From Xanthobacteraceae bacterium (GTDB lineage Bacteria; Pseudomonadota; Alphaproteobacteria; Rhizobiales; Xanthobacteraceae): a stretch of DNA of 64,000 bases. The notes beneath the pieces were generated by a model. It saw only the letters and a program-made list of their open reading frames with translations, was not told where the DNA came from and searched no databases. Where the stretch lies: positions 186,001 to 250,000 of the forward strand of contig JAHBZB010000002.1 of NCBI GenBank assembly GCA_019635635.1, given 5' to 3'. Numbering within the stretch: the first letter of the stretch is position 1; each line of letters begins with the position of its first letter. Shown in pieces: positions 33,977 through 43,238 of this stretch. The position numbers and the translations under genes are program-made.

Positions 33977-35857
33977 ATGGCCGCATTGCAGGGATGGACG
34001 CCGGACCGACTGCGCCTGAAAACGGCGCCGGTGCTGCTTTGCGAGCGCGCGCGGACCAGCCCTGACGCGGTCGCCTTCCGCTCGAAGCATCTCGGCATCT
34101 ACCGCGAACGGACCTGGCACAACTACGCGCTCCTCGTCGCACACACCGCGAAAGCGTTCGAAGCACTTGGGCTGAAAGAGGGCGAACGCGTCGCGATCAT
34201 GGGCGACGCCTGCGAAGAATGGATGATCTGCGATCTCGCCGCGCAATCGCTCGGCGCCGTCGTTTTCGGGATCTATCCGACCGCCTCGTCCAGCGAAACC
34301 GAATATCAAATGCAGGACGGCGGCGCCGTCCTCTTCGTAGCGGAAGATCAGGAGTACGTCGATCGCATTCTGCCGCTTGCCGACAAACTGCCGAAACTGC
34401 GCAATATCGTCGTGATCGACGACTCCGCGTTATTCGCCTACCGGCACGACAAGCTGTCGAGCTACCGCTCGCTCCTCAAGAATACCGAGACCGATCTTGA
34501 CTGGCTGGAAACAAAAGCCGCGCAAGTCTCGCCGAAAGCACCTGCCTTCATCGTCTATACGTCGGGAACAACCGGAAACCCGAAAGGCGCGCTCATTACC
34601 CACGGCAAGCACCTAGCCGGCACTTACAACATCGTGACGCACTATCCGCTGCTCGCGGAAAAGCCGCTCCGCACGGTTATTTATCTTCCGCTCTGTCATG
34701 TGCTCGGCCGCGATGTCGCGGTCACCTTGCCGCTGATTTCCAGCCTCGTGCCGCATTTCGGCGAGGATGCAAATGACATCGGCACCACCATGTTCGAGGT
34801 CGCGCCGCAGGTATTGTTCACCGTGCCGCGCTATTTGCAGAAATTCGCTTCCACCATTCTCGTCAACATCGGCACCTCGTCGCCCGCGAAACGCGCGGCC
34901 TATAAAATGGCGATGCGCCTTGCCCGCGAGCACGTGAAGCGCCTCTACGAAAACAGGCCGGCCGCGCATCAAGCCGCGCTTTATCGCGCGGCTTGGGCTG
35001 CCGTATTCCGCCCGATCCTGAACAAGCTCGGCTTCGACAAGCTTCAGCTTGTGCTTTCCGGCGGCGCGCCGTTGCCCACCGACACCATGGCGCTCTGGCA
35101 CATGTTCGGCGTCAACGTCTGCGAAATGTACGGCCAGACCGAAACCGCGGGCGCGATTGTTTCCGGCCAGCGCCGCCCCTTCCCGCGCCCCGGCGATGTC
35201 GGCACCGTACCGGAGGGGTGGCAGATCAAATTCGGCGAAGACAACGAAATTCTCGTCCACGGCAAGGACCTGTTCGAAGGCTACTGGCAGAACGAGGAAG
35301 CGACGAAATCGGTACTGCTCGATGACGGCTGGCTGAAAACCGGCGACGTCGGTGAGATGCGCGACGGGCAGTTGCGGCTCATCGATCGCGCTCGCGACTT
35401 CATCGTCACCTCCGGCGGCAAGACGATCTCGCCGGCCTATATCGAAAACATCCTGCGCGCCTCGCCCTTCATCGCGGAAGCGGTCGTCTTCGGTCATGGC
35501 AAGAAGTATCTCGTCGCGCTGATCGAGATGGATTTTGATACCGCCGCCGACTGGGCGCGCGCCAACGACATCGCCTATACCGGTTTCACCAATCTCGCGG
35601 CCAATCCGGCGCTCGAAAAGCAGATCCGTAAAGAGATCGAAAAGGCCAACGAACAGGTCGCCCGCGTCGAGCAGATCAAGACATTCCGGATTCTACCAAA
35701 AGAACTCGACCCCGAAGAGGAAGGCGAGCCTGTGACGCCGACAAGAAAAGTGAAGCGTAACCTCATGTACGAGCGATTCAGAACGACTGTAGACGCCATG
35801 TACGACGACGCAGAAGAACGCCTGCTTGCTGCCGCCGGCGGCGGCATCGCGCAATAA
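33977..35857 (+). CDS. AMP-binding acyl-CoA synthetase (long-chain type)
   Basis: This 626-residue adenylate-forming enzyme has the P-loop FIVYTSGTTGNPKGA near residue 190, YGQTETAG near residue 388 and the hinge and C-terminal signature WLKTGDVGEMRDGQLRLIDRARDFIVTSGGKTISP near residue 455. The size and the C-terminal extension resemble FadD15/long-chain ligases, but the acid may be aromatic or branched given the Liv importer next to it. It is 23 bp upstream of the binding-protein gene. It forms a CoA thioester from the imported carboxylic acid with ATP. Confidence 0.92.
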   Translation: MAALQGWTPDRLRLKTAPVLLCERARTSPDAVAFRSKHLGIYRERTWHNYALLVAHTAKAFEALGLKEGERVAIMGDACEEWMICDLAAQSLGAVVFGIYPTASSSETEYQMQDGGAVLFVAEDQEYVDRILPLADKLPKLRNIVVIDDSALFAYRHDKLSSYRSLLKNTETDLDWLETKAAQVSPKAPAFIVYTSGTTGNPKGALITHGKHLAGTYNIVTHYPLLAEKPLRTVIYLPLCHVLGRDVAVTLPLISSLVPHFGEDANDIGTTMFEVAPQVLFTVPRYLQKFASTILVNIGTSSPAKRAAYKMAMRLAREHVKRLYENRPAAHQAALYRAAWAAVFRPILNKLGFDKLQLVLSGGAPLPTDTMALWHMFGVNVCEMYGQTETAGAIVSGQRRPFPRPGDVGTVPEGWQIKFGEDNEILVHGKDLFEGYWQNEEATKSVLLDDGWLKTGDVGEMRDGQLRLIDRARDFIVTSGGKTISPAYIENILRASPFIAEAVVFGHGKKYLVALIEMDFDTAADWARANDIAYTGFTNLAANPALEKQIRKEIEKANEQVARVEQIKTFRILPKELDPEEEGEPVTPTRKVKRNLMYERFRTTVDAMYDDAEERLLAAAGGGIAQ

Positions 35858-35880
35858 ACGAAGACCAGGGAGGAAGAACC

Positions 35881-37041
35881 ATGCTCAACAGAAGTCTGCT
35901 CGCAGCGGCAGCACTCGCCGGATTGACCGGCGCGGCTTTCGCGCAAGACGCCTACAACGTCGGCCTTACCGGCGCGCTGACCGGCCCCGCAGCCGGCACC
36001 TACGCGCCGGCGGTCGACGGCCTGCGCATTTATATCGACAAGGTGAATGCGGCCGGCGGCGTGAACGGCAAGAAGATCAACCTGATCCTGCTGGACGACT
36101 CCGCGCAGCCCGCCAAGGCGGCGGCGAACGCAACGCGCCTCGTCACCGACGACAAGGTCGTGCTGCTGCTCAACGCAAGCCTTTCCTCGACCTATGCGCC
36201 GATCATGGCGGAATCGCAGAAGGCGAACGTCCCGCTGATCTTCGCAAGCTCGGTTTGCCCCAAGACCGTCTATCCGCCGGCGAACGCTCTGCAATTCTGC
36301 ACCACCGCCTTCGCTGCGAACTACGACAGCCGCGCCGTGCTCGACTTCGTGAAAGCGACCGCGAAGGAGCCGGTTAAGCTCGGCCTTTCCGCCATGGCGA
36401 TCCCGATCTCGCGCGGGGAAATCGACTACGCCGAGGAACTCTCGAAGACGCTCGGCATGACGCCGGTTTCCAAGCAGATCATCCCGCCGCCGACGCCCGA
36501 CTACACGCCGTTCGCGACCCTGATTAAAGATGCGGGCGCGAACTGGGTTTACTCCTGGGCGCCGTGGGTCACGCAGGTACGCACGCTCGAAGGCCTGCGC
36601 CGTCTCGGCTGGACCGGCGACTACGTCGCCTGGGCGCATCTCGAAGCCGAAAACGAACTCGCGCGTCTGAAGGACGGCAAGTTCTTCGTCGTCGGCGCGA
36701 ACGCGCTATTCCAGGAAGACCTGCCGATCCAGAAGGAAATCGCGGCGGCGGCGAAAGCCGCGGGCTCGCAGTATCCGGTGAACCAGATGACCGAAGGCTG
36801 GATCGCCGGCATGGTGATCGAAGCCGCACTGAAAGCATCCGGCTGGCCCGCGAACGCGGAGAAAATCACCGCCTCGCTTTCGAACCTGAAGGTCGATCTC
36901 AAGGGCCTGCGCGGCGGCGAACTGCAATGGACGAAAGACAACCACTTCCGCACGAAGCAGTATTACCGCGTCTATCGCTGGGACGAAGCGAAAGCTGCGA
37001 TCGTCCGCGTGCAGGACTGGAAAGCCTTCGACGTAAAATAA
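35881..37041 (+). CDS. Periplasmic binding protein of a Liv-type ABC importer
   Basis: This 386-residue type-1 periplasmic binding protein has a signal peptide (MLNRSLLAAAALAGLTGAAFAQ) and the Leu/Ile/Val-binding fold starting YNVGLTGALTGPAAGTYAPAVDGLR. Alphaproteobacteria use many such proteins for aromatic acids, dicarboxylates and amides as well as amino acids. The acyl-CoA synthetase just upstream favours an organic acid ligand. A stem-loop follows the gene before livH. Confidence 0.92.
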   Translation: MLNRSLLAAAALAGLTGAAFAQDAYNVGLTGALTGPAAGTYAPAVDGLRIYIDKVNAAGGVNGKKINLILLDDSAQPAKAAANATRLVTDDKVVLLLNASLSSTYAPIMAESQKANVPLIFASSVCPKTVYPPANALQFCTTAFAANYDSRAVLDFVKATAKEPVKLGLSAMAIPISRGEIDYAEELSKTLGMTPVSKQIIPPPTPDYTPFATLIKDAGANWVYSWAPWVTQVRTLEGLRRLGWTGDYVAWAHLEAENELARLKDGKFFVVGANALFQEDLPIQKEIAAAAKAAGSQYPVNQMTEGWIAGMVIEAALKASGWPANAEKITASLSNLKVDLKGLRGGELQWTKDNHFRTKQYYRVYRWDEAKAAIVRVQDWKAFDVK

Positions 37042-37063
37042 CGCGCTGAAACGACACGCCTTT

Positions 37064-37095
37064 TACCGGGACTTGGCATAGGCCAGGTCCCGGTA
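37064..37095 (+). terminator. Intercistronic stem-loop between binding protein and permease genes
   Basis: TACCGGGACTTGG and CCAGGTCCCGGTA pair over 13 bp with one G-U wobble and a 6-base loop. There is no T-tract after it, so it is more likely a transcript-stabilising or attenuating hairpin that keeps the binding protein more abundant than the permeases than a full terminator. Confidence 0.55.
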
Positions 37096-37128
37096 AGAAT
37101 ATCCATTGCTGAAATTCCGGAGCGACAC

Positions 37129-37998
37129 TTGCAGCTTGCGATCAACATAGCGGTGCTTGCCGCGATCTATGCGCTGATCGCCTGCGGCTACGTGCTGATC
37201 TATCGCGTGAGCCGCGTGCTCAATCTTGCGCACGGCGAATTGATGATGCTCTCCTCTTATCTGCTGCTCACCACCGCGTCGCTCTTCTCCGGCAACCCAC
37301 TGATCGCGCTTGGCGTCGCGGTTGGCTTGAGCCTTTGCGTCGGCGTGCTGGTCTACCTCTTTCTGATGCGGCGAATGACCGGCGAGATGGTGCTTGCCGC
37401 TGTCCTGACGACCGTTGCGCTTGGCGTACTCTTGCGCGGTCTCGTCGTGCTGATCTGGTCGGCGCAGCAACAGAACCCGGCGCAGGCGCTGGGCTGGGTC
37501 AATTATTCGTTGCCGGTTTTTGGAGGGCGGATTTCCGCTGCTGGCGCCGGACTGATCATGACGACAGCGCTCGTCTATGTCGGCCTGTTCCTGTTTCTGC
37601 GCTTCACCCGCTACGGCATCCGCATGCGTGCAGCCGGGCAGAATCCCTTGCTCGCGGCACAGCGCGGTATCTCACTGCACGTTATATATGCGCTCGCATG
37701 GGGACTTTCGACGCTGACCGGCGCGCTCGCAGGCATCCTGATCTCGCTCGACAGCGGCCTCGACAGCACCATGGTGCTGATCGGCCTCAAGGCGTTTCCA
37801 GCGGCGCTCGTTGGCGGCCTCGACAGTCTGGCCGGTGCGCTGATCGGTGCGCTCATCATCGCGGCAGCGGAAGTGCTGATGATCTACTATGTCGATGCGC
37901 TGCTTTCCGACGTCGTGCCGTTTCTCGTATTGATCCTGATGCTGATTGTGCGCCCATGGGGCTTGTTCGGCACGCGCGAGGAACTCGACCGTGTCTAA
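37129..37998 (+). CDS. livH: Branched-chain amino acid-type ABC permease LivH
   Basis: This 289-residue permease has about eight hydrophobic segments and the LivH motifs RVLNLAHGELMML near residue 25 and GLDSLAGALIGALIIAAAEVL near residue 227. The start is TTG (37129) seven bases behind a GGAG; no ATG is available earlier in the open frame. It overlaps livM by 8 bp. Confidence 0.92.
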   Translation: MQLAINIAVLAAIYALIACGYVLIYRVSRVLNLAHGELMMLSSYLLLTTASLFSGNPLIALGVAVGLSLCVGVLVYLFLMRRMTGEMVLAAVLTTVALGVLLRGLVVLIWSAQQQNPAQALGWVNYSLPVFGGRISAAGAGLIMTTALVYVGLFLFLRFTRYGIRMRAAGQNPLLAAQRGISLHVIYALAWGLSTLTGALAGILISLDSGLDSTMVLIGLKAFPAALVGGLDSLAGALIGALIIAAAEVLMIYYVDALLSDVVPFLVLILMLIVRPWGLFGTREELDRV

Positions 37999-39073
37999 CC
38001 GCGAGCCGCGCGCCAGCGGCTATTTCCGTTCCAGCTACGATCAAGGCCTGCGTCTCGTCGAGACGCGGACACAATGGACTAGCCTCATCCTCTTTCTCGC
38101 GGTACTCGGGATTTTTCCGTTCGTCGCAAGCTCGTTTCAACTGGATCTGGCCAATCAGGTGTTCCTCGCCTGCATTGGCTCGGTCGCATTGATGCTCCTT
38201 ACCGGCTATGCGGGACAAGTGTCTCTCGGTCATGCCGGGTTGATCGCAGCCGGCGCGTTCACCGCCGGCATTCTCTTCAAGGAATTCGGCGCGAAGTTCT
38301 GGGTCACGATTCCGGCGGCGGCCGTCATCGGCGCACTGATCGGCTTGATCTTCGGCCTGCCCTCGCTCAGGCTGCGCGGACTTTATCTCGCGGTATCGAC
38401 GCTTGCGCTGCACTTCGTGGTCGTCTATCTCGGCGGCGAGTACGAAACCAAGCGAGGCTTCTCGACCGGCATCGTGATCGACGTACCCCGCATCGGCGAC
38501 TTCGTGCTGCGTGATCGCAAGATCTGGTACTTCGTGCTTTTCGCCTTCGCCGCCGCTGCGCTGCTGATTTCCCTCAATCTCCTGCGCAGTCGAACGGGCC
38601 GCGCATGGGCCGCGATCCGTTCGCACGAGACGATTGCCGAAGCGCTCGGGATCGGCGTGCCCGCGCAAAAACTGCTCGCTTTCGTCATTTCTTCGTCGAT
38701 GACCGCGGTCGCAGGTGCCTTGTTTGGTTATTACCGCGGCTTCGTTTCGGTCGAGGCGTTTTCGCTGTTTCTGTCGATCCAATACGTCGCGATGATCATC
38801 ATCGGCGGCATGGGCTCGATCTTAGGTGCGATCCTCGGCGCGGTGTTCGTGACACTCCTGCCCTATGCCATCGAATATGCCGTCGGCTTGCTGCCGAATG
38901 CGCGGAGCTATGCCGGCATGCTCGCGGCCTTCAACTACGCCGCCTTCGGCATCGTCATGATCCTGTTTCTCGTGTTCGAGCCACAGGGGCTGGTCGGCGT
39001 CTGGCGGCGCGTACAGAACTATTTTCTGCTCTGGCCCTTCAAGCAGAAGCCGCTCGGCGGGGGCCGCAAATGA
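37991..39073 (+). CDS. livM: Branched-chain amino acid-type ABC permease LivM
   Basis: This 360-residue permease starts with GTG (37991) inside the end of livH. It has the LivM motifs GYAGQVSLGHAGLIAAGAFTA near residue 75 and GMGSILGAILGAVFVTLLP near residue 275, with about ten hydrophobic segments. It partners LivH. Its stop overlaps the livF start (ATGA). Confidence 0.92.
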   Translation: MSNREPRASGYFRSSYDQGLRLVETRTQWTSLILFLAVLGIFPFVASSFQLDLANQVFLACIGSVALMLLTGYAGQVSLGHAGLIAAGAFTAGILFKEFGAKFWVTIPAAAVIGALIGLIFGLPSLRLRGLYLAVSTLALHFVVVYLGGEYETKRGFSTGIVIDVPRIGDFVLRDRKIWYFVLFAFAAAALLISLNLLRSRTGRAWAAIRSHETIAEALGIGVPAQKLLAFVISSSMTAVAGALFGYYRGFVSVEAFSLFLSIQYVAMIIIGGMGSILGAILGAVFVTLLPYAIEYAVGLLPNARSYAGMLAAFNYAAFGIVMILFLVFEPQGLVGVWRRVQNYFLLWPFKQKPLGGGRK

Positions 39074-39861
39074 GCGCGCTTTTGCAGGTCGAGAAGCTCG
39101 AGGTCGTCTATGGACGCGCGATCACCGCGATTCAGGGCATCACGCTGAACGCGAACAAGGGCGAGATCGTCGCCCTCCTTGGCACAAACGGTGCTGGCAA
39201 GACGACCACGCTACGGGCGATCTCGGGCTTTCTCGGACTTGATGACGCGCGCGTCACCGAGGGCGCGATCCACTTCAAAAACGAGAACCTCGCGAATCGG
39301 CCGCCTTATCTGATCACCAAGCTCGGCATCGTGCTGGTGCCGGAGCGCGACAAGGTATTTCCCAATCTTTCGGTGGTCGAGAATCTCGCGGCTTCCGTGC
39401 CTGCATCGGGTGCCGACCGCAAACGCCTCGAGGAGATGACATTCGCCTTCTTCCCGAAGCTCGCCGAGTTGCGCGCACGGACGGCAGGCCTGCTCTCGGG
39501 CGGCGAGCGGCAAATGCTGGCGCTTGCTTCCGCCATCGTCTGCGGGCCGGAGCTTCTTCTGGTCGACGAGCTTTCACTAGGGCTTGCGCCAGTCGTTGTC
39601 GAAGATCTTGCGCAGCGCTTGGTCGAAATCCGCAATCAACTCGGCATTACGATCCTGCTGGTCGAGCAGAACGCGGCAGTCGCGCTTTCGATCGCGGACC
39701 GGGGATATGTCCTCGAGAACGGCCGCGTAGTGCTCGATGGTGATGCCACGCGCCTGAAGAATCATCCCGACATTCAGGAATTCTATCTCGGCGGCGCTGG
39801 CGAGCGGCGCTCCTATCGCGATGTGAAACAGTATCGCAGAAGCCGGAGATGGTATGGCTGA
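39070..39861 (+). CDS. livF: ABC importer ATPase LivF
   Basis: This 263-residue ATPase has Walker A GTNGAGKTT, signature LLSGGERQ and Walker B LLLVDELSLGLAP, typical of LivF. The C-terminus is longer than usual, ending in an Arg/Tyr-rich tail (RRSYRDVKQYRRSRR). It overlaps livG by 8 bp. Confidence 0.93.
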   Translation: MSALLQVEKLEVVYGRAITAIQGITLNANKGEIVALLGTNGAGKTTTLRAISGFLGLDDARVTEGAIHFKNENLANRPPYLITKLGIVLVPERDKVFPNLSVVENLAASVPASGADRKRLEEMTFAFFPKLAELRARTAGLLSGGERQMLALASAIVCGPELLLVDELSLGLAPVVVEDLAQRLVEIRNQLGITILLVEQNAAVALSIADRGYVLENGRVVLDGDATRLKNHPDIQEFYLGGAGERRSYRDVKQYRRSRRWYG

Positions 39862-40618
39862 GCTTGAGGTCGAAAAGCTTCGTCTTCGCTTCGGCGGACT
39901 CACGGTACTCGACAGCGTTTCCTTCGCCGTCGAGAAAGCGGAATTGTTCGCGTTGATCGGGCCGAACGGGGCCGGCAAGACCAGCGTGCTTAACTGTATA
40001 AGCGGACTTTATCCAGGCGAAGGCGCCATCCGATTTCGCGGTACCAGCATTTCTGGAATGAGCGCGCATCAGGTCGCGCGCCTCGGCATTGCGCGCACAT
40101 TCCAGCACGGCGAACTCTTTCCGCATATGACGGTCGCGGAAAACCTACTCACTGGCCGCCATGCCCGCATCCGCACCAATCCGCTCAAGGAAATGTTCTT
40201 CACGCGTACGGTATGGCGCGAGGAAGTGGCGCATCGCGAGGCAGTCGAGAAAATCATCGATTTCGTCGAGCTTGAGCGATACCGCAATGCACCGGTCGCG
40301 AACCTTCCCTTCGGCATCCAGAAGATCGTGGGTTTCGCGCGCGCTCTTGCGATGGAGCCTGCGATTCTGCTGCTCGACGAACCCTCGGCGGGACTGAACC
40401 GCGACGAGCGCGAAGACCTCGCGCGTTTCATTCTGCGAATCAAGCACGAGCTCGGGATTGCGATGATCTGGATCGAGCACGACATGCAAATGGTCGCCGA
40501 TCTTTCCGACCGGCTTCATGTGCTTGAGTACGGCCGCAGCGTCGCGGAAGGCTCGCCGGATACAGTACTTAAAGATCCGCGCGTGATCAGCGCCTATCTC
40601 GGCACTGCGGCGATATAG
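39854..40618 (+). CDS. livG: ABC importer ATPase LivG
   Basis: This 254-residue ATPase has Walker A GPNGAGKTS, a LivG-type signature NLPFGIQK in place of LSGGQ, and Walker B ILLLDEPSAGLN. It forms the ATPase pair with LivF and is the last gene of the synthetase-Liv operon. The 178 bp that follow, before the export lipoprotein gene, show no gene. Confidence 0.93.
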   Translation: MAELEVEKLRLRFGGLTVLDSVSFAVEKAELFALIGPNGAGKTSVLNCISGLYPGEGAIRFRGTSISGMSAHQVARLGIARTFQHGELFPHMTVAENLLTGRHARIRTNPLKEMFFTRTVWREEVAHREAVEKIIDFVELERYRNAPVANLPFGIQKIVGFARALAMEPAILLLDEPSAGLNRDEREDLARFILRIKHELGIAMIWIEHDMQMVADLSDRLHVLEYGRSVAEGSPDTVLKDPRVISAYLGTAAI

Positions 40619-40796
40619 TCCTTACCGGCTCAATATGGAACCGGGTATCGTACGGTTTCCTACGCGCACAAACTATCGCCCCGATTGCACGATCTATTCC
40701 GTTTCCTCACGACTCTTGCGGCGCCTTTTCACGGCGTCACACTTCGCTTCGGCGCCTTCCGACAGTTTTACGCAAACGTACGAGGAACCGGGAACA

Positions 40797-41402
40797 ATGC
40801 ACTCGCTTCGTATGCATCGTGCATGGAACTTTTCGCTAGTTCTACTTTTTATCGGTTTCAATCTGATCGCATGTGACGGACCGCGAGGCGTAGTCACGGC
40901 ACTCAATACAGAGACGCCTGCGGCACCAGTTAACTCGCCGGGAACTTACCGTCTTTCGCCGGGCGACAAACTAAAGGTTACGGTTTTCAACGAAGTCGAT
41001 TTAACCGGCGAGTTTCAGGTAAACGAACGTGGCAACATCGCCTTCCCGCTTGTTGGCGAAGTGCAGGCTGCGAACTCGACGTCGGACGAGTTCCAACAGC
41101 GTCTTACCGCGCGTCTGCGCGGAAAATACGTGAAGAAGCCGCGCGTCTCCGTCGAAATGATCAGCTATCGGCCGGTCAACGTGCTCGGTGAAGTGCGAAA
41201 TGCCGGGCAGATTCAATATCGTCCGGGCCTCACCTTACAAGATGCAGTCGCGCTTGCCGGCGGTTTCACCTATCGCGCTAACACGCGAACGGTTTACGTT
41301 CGGCGCGCCGATGCGAGTGGTGAAGTTTCGATCAGCACCGATGGCGAACGAGTTCCGATTTTGCCGGGCGACAACATTCGCGTACCCGAGCGATATTTCT
41401 GA
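40797..41402 (+). CDS. Polysaccharide export outer-membrane lipoprotein (Wza-like)
   Basis: This 201-residue protein has a lipoprotein signal peptide ending in LIAC (lipid-modified Cys near residue 23), a Poly_export domain (YRLSPGDKLKVTVFNEVDLTGEF) and a SLBB-type domain (VNVLGEVRNAGQIQYRPGLTLQDAVALAGG). It is shorter than E. coli Wza, as in many alphaproteobacterial export proteins such as ExoF/PssN relatives. The ATG at 40797 is chosen because it gives a proper signal peptide; the open frame to 40635 does not. It opens the exopolysaccharide locus. Confidence 0.92.
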   Translation: MHSLRMHRAWNFSLVLLFIGFNLIACDGPRGVVTALNTETPAAPVNSPGTYRLSPGDKLKVTVFNEVDLTGEFQVNERGNIAFPLVGEVQAANSTSDEFQQRLTARLRGKYVKKPRVSVEMISYRPVNVLGEVRNAGQIQYRPGLTLQDAVALAGGFTYRANTRTVYVRRADASGEVSISTDGERVPILPGDNIRVPERYF

Positions 41403-41540
41403 GTGCGCCACAAACTGATAACAACTTTGCCGCATTGCAACGCTACACAAGAATACCACTCAAGCCGAAGGGTCTGATTTAGGCCGAGATAGCAAGTCGC
41501 GCCTTTTCTTCACAGCGTCCGAATACCGACGGGGGTACGG

Positions 41541-41738
41541 ATGACGATGGGTAAGAATTTCGACGAGCTGCATTCTTGCGTGAAAGCGCGCAACGAATGC
41601 GAACATGCGGTCCGGCTACGGATCGCCGATTCCCATATTCTCGCATCGGAAATGCCGCGCTTCGTTGCGCTGGCCGCACTTCCGCTTGCGGAATTCGGAC
41701 AACTTTATCCCGATGAAGATTCTTTGGGCAATGTCTGA
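41541..41738 (+). CDS. Small hypothetical protein with its own terminator
   Basis: This 65-residue frame starts with ATG behind a GGGGG five bases upstream and ends directly before a strong stem-loop (41740-41766). Third positions are moderately GC-rich, like the neighbours. The product has two Cys (residues 13 and 20) and no membrane segment or signal peptide. I do not recognise a family. The ribosome site and terminator together make it more likely a real gene than chance. Confidence 0.45.
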   Translation: MTMGKNFDELHSCVKARNECEHAVRLRIADSHILASEMPRFVALAALPLAEFGQLYPDEDSLGNV

Positions 41739-41739
41739 G

Positions 41740-41766
41740 GCGCGCTGAAGCACGTCTTCAGCGCGC
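41740..41766 (+). terminator. Rho-independent-type stem-loop after the small gene
   Basis: An 11-bp perfect stem (GCGCGCTGAAG with CTTCAGCGCGC) encloses a 5-base loop and is followed by a weak T-rich run. The 185 bp from here to the outer-membrane barrel gene show no other gene. Confidence 0.7.
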
Positions 41767-41951
41767 TATTCCCGGTTTATTCCGTCGAAGAACGAGACGC
41801 GCCGCGTTAGGGCGCGAACGATCCCTCCTGCCTGTAATTCCTTCATGACAATTGCGCCGCGGCGCGAAACTTCCCGCTGATTTCAAGGAACGAATTCCGA
41901 TGCAGAACTTTCTGATGTCGTCTGAGCGATCAGCGTCAACGTAAACGGACT

Positions 41952-43238
41952 TTGTTTGTGTACCTACCCACCTTGCGATGGAGCATCATGACGCTTGCGG
42001 CCATTTCAATCGCGACTGCCGAGGCTGGTGCCGGAGAGATTCCGGATTACGAACTCGCGCAGATGGCCGTTCGCGATCGCCCAAAGCAGGGTTACGAGCC
42101 GATCGGCTATCGTTTCGGCCCTCACTTCTTCTTCCCTTCCGTCGGCGCCGGGTTTCGCTACGATTCCAATGTGTTCGCTTCGCCCACTGCGCCACGCTCC
42201 GACATCGCACTGATTATCTCGCCGGCGCTGACGATTACCAATGCCCCGCGCTTCGAAATCAGCACGCCGACTGCATTCACCTATCAGTTCGACTTGAACG
42301 CGGACATTTATCAGTTCCGCACCTTCGACAGTGAGAACCGCGCCGATGCCCAGGCGAAGCTGAAGACGCGCTGGGAGCTGGCGCACGACATGACGCTCGA
42401 GGGAAATTTCCTCGCGGCTCGCAAGCACGACGAGCGCGGCGACACCGCGCTTCCGCTTGATGCCCGCGAACCGATTCTCTATTCCGACCTGCGCGCCGAA
42501 GGCATCTTCACGAAAACCTTCGGCCGCTTCGGGGTCGAGATGAACGCAAACGTGCGGCGGCTCGACTATGAGGATGTGCCCACCTTCACCGGCGCACCGC
42601 TTTCCCAGTTTGCGCGGAACGGCACGATCTTTTCGGCCCACGTGAAGCCATTTTACGAGTTTTCGCCGGGCTATCGCGGTTTCGTCCGCTTGCGCGGCAA
42701 TACCCGCGACTACGAAGGCAGCGGCATTCTGAACCGCGACTCCAACGGATATGACATTCGTGGCGGGCTCGAGTTCGCGGTGACCCCGCTGATCAGCGGT
42801 AGCGTCGAGGTCGGCTACCTGTCGCAAACCTATGACAATCCGCTGATCGCGCCATTCAACGGGCTCTCCTACGCCGCCAAAGTGCAATGGCTTGCAACGC
42901 CGCTGATGACGGTCACGCTCCACGCGGAGCGCTCGGTCGCGGAAACCGTGACCCCCGACTTCGACGCCCGGCTCGACACGATCTACGGCGCGCAGGTCGA
43001 TTATGAGCTGATGCGGAACGTCATCCTCTTCGGTGGCGTGAAGTGGAAGCAGGAAGACTATCGCGGCCTCTCCACGCGCAACGACGACGTCACGCAGCTT
43101 TCGGCCGGGATCGACTACTTCATGAACCGCCATCTGAAGATGACGCTGCAATACCAGTTCCAGGACCGCAATTCCGACCTCGCGATCTACGACTTCGACC
43201 GCCACATGGTTACCTTCGGTGTTAAAGCGCAGTACTGA
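41952..43238 (+). CDS. Outer-membrane beta-barrel protein (BBP2 family) of the exopolysaccharide locus
   Basis: This protein of up to 428 residues has an N-terminal signal-like stretch (LRWSIMTLAAISIATAEAGAGE) followed by repeated amphipathic beta strands and an aromatic C-terminal end (VTFGVKAQY), the pattern of BBP2 barrels. Such barrels are found beside wza/wzc genes in Hyphomicrobiales and probably help polymer passage through the outer membrane. The start is uncertain: TTG at 41952 or GTG at 41958, neither with a strong ribosome site. Confidence 0.85.
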   Translation: MFVYLPTLRWSIMTLAAISIATAEAGAGEIPDYELAQMAVRDRPKQGYEPIGYRFGPHFFFPSVGAGFRYDSNVFASPTAPRSDIALIISPALTITNAPRFEISTPTAFTYQFDLNADIYQFRTFDSENRADAQAKLKTRWELAHDMTLEGNFLAARKHDERGDTALPLDAREPILYSDLRAEGIFTKTFGRFGVEMNANVRRLDYEDVPTFTGAPLSQFARNGTIFSAHVKPFYEFSPGYRGFVRLRGNTRDYEGSGILNRDSNGYDIRGGLEFAVTPLISGSVEVGYLSQTYDNPLIAPFNGLSYAAKVQWLATPLMTVTLHAERSVAETVTPDFDARLDTIYGAQVDYELMRNVILFGGVKWKQEDYRGLSTRNDDVTQLSAGIDYFMNRHLKMTLQYQFQDRNSDLAIYDFDRHMVTFGVKAQY

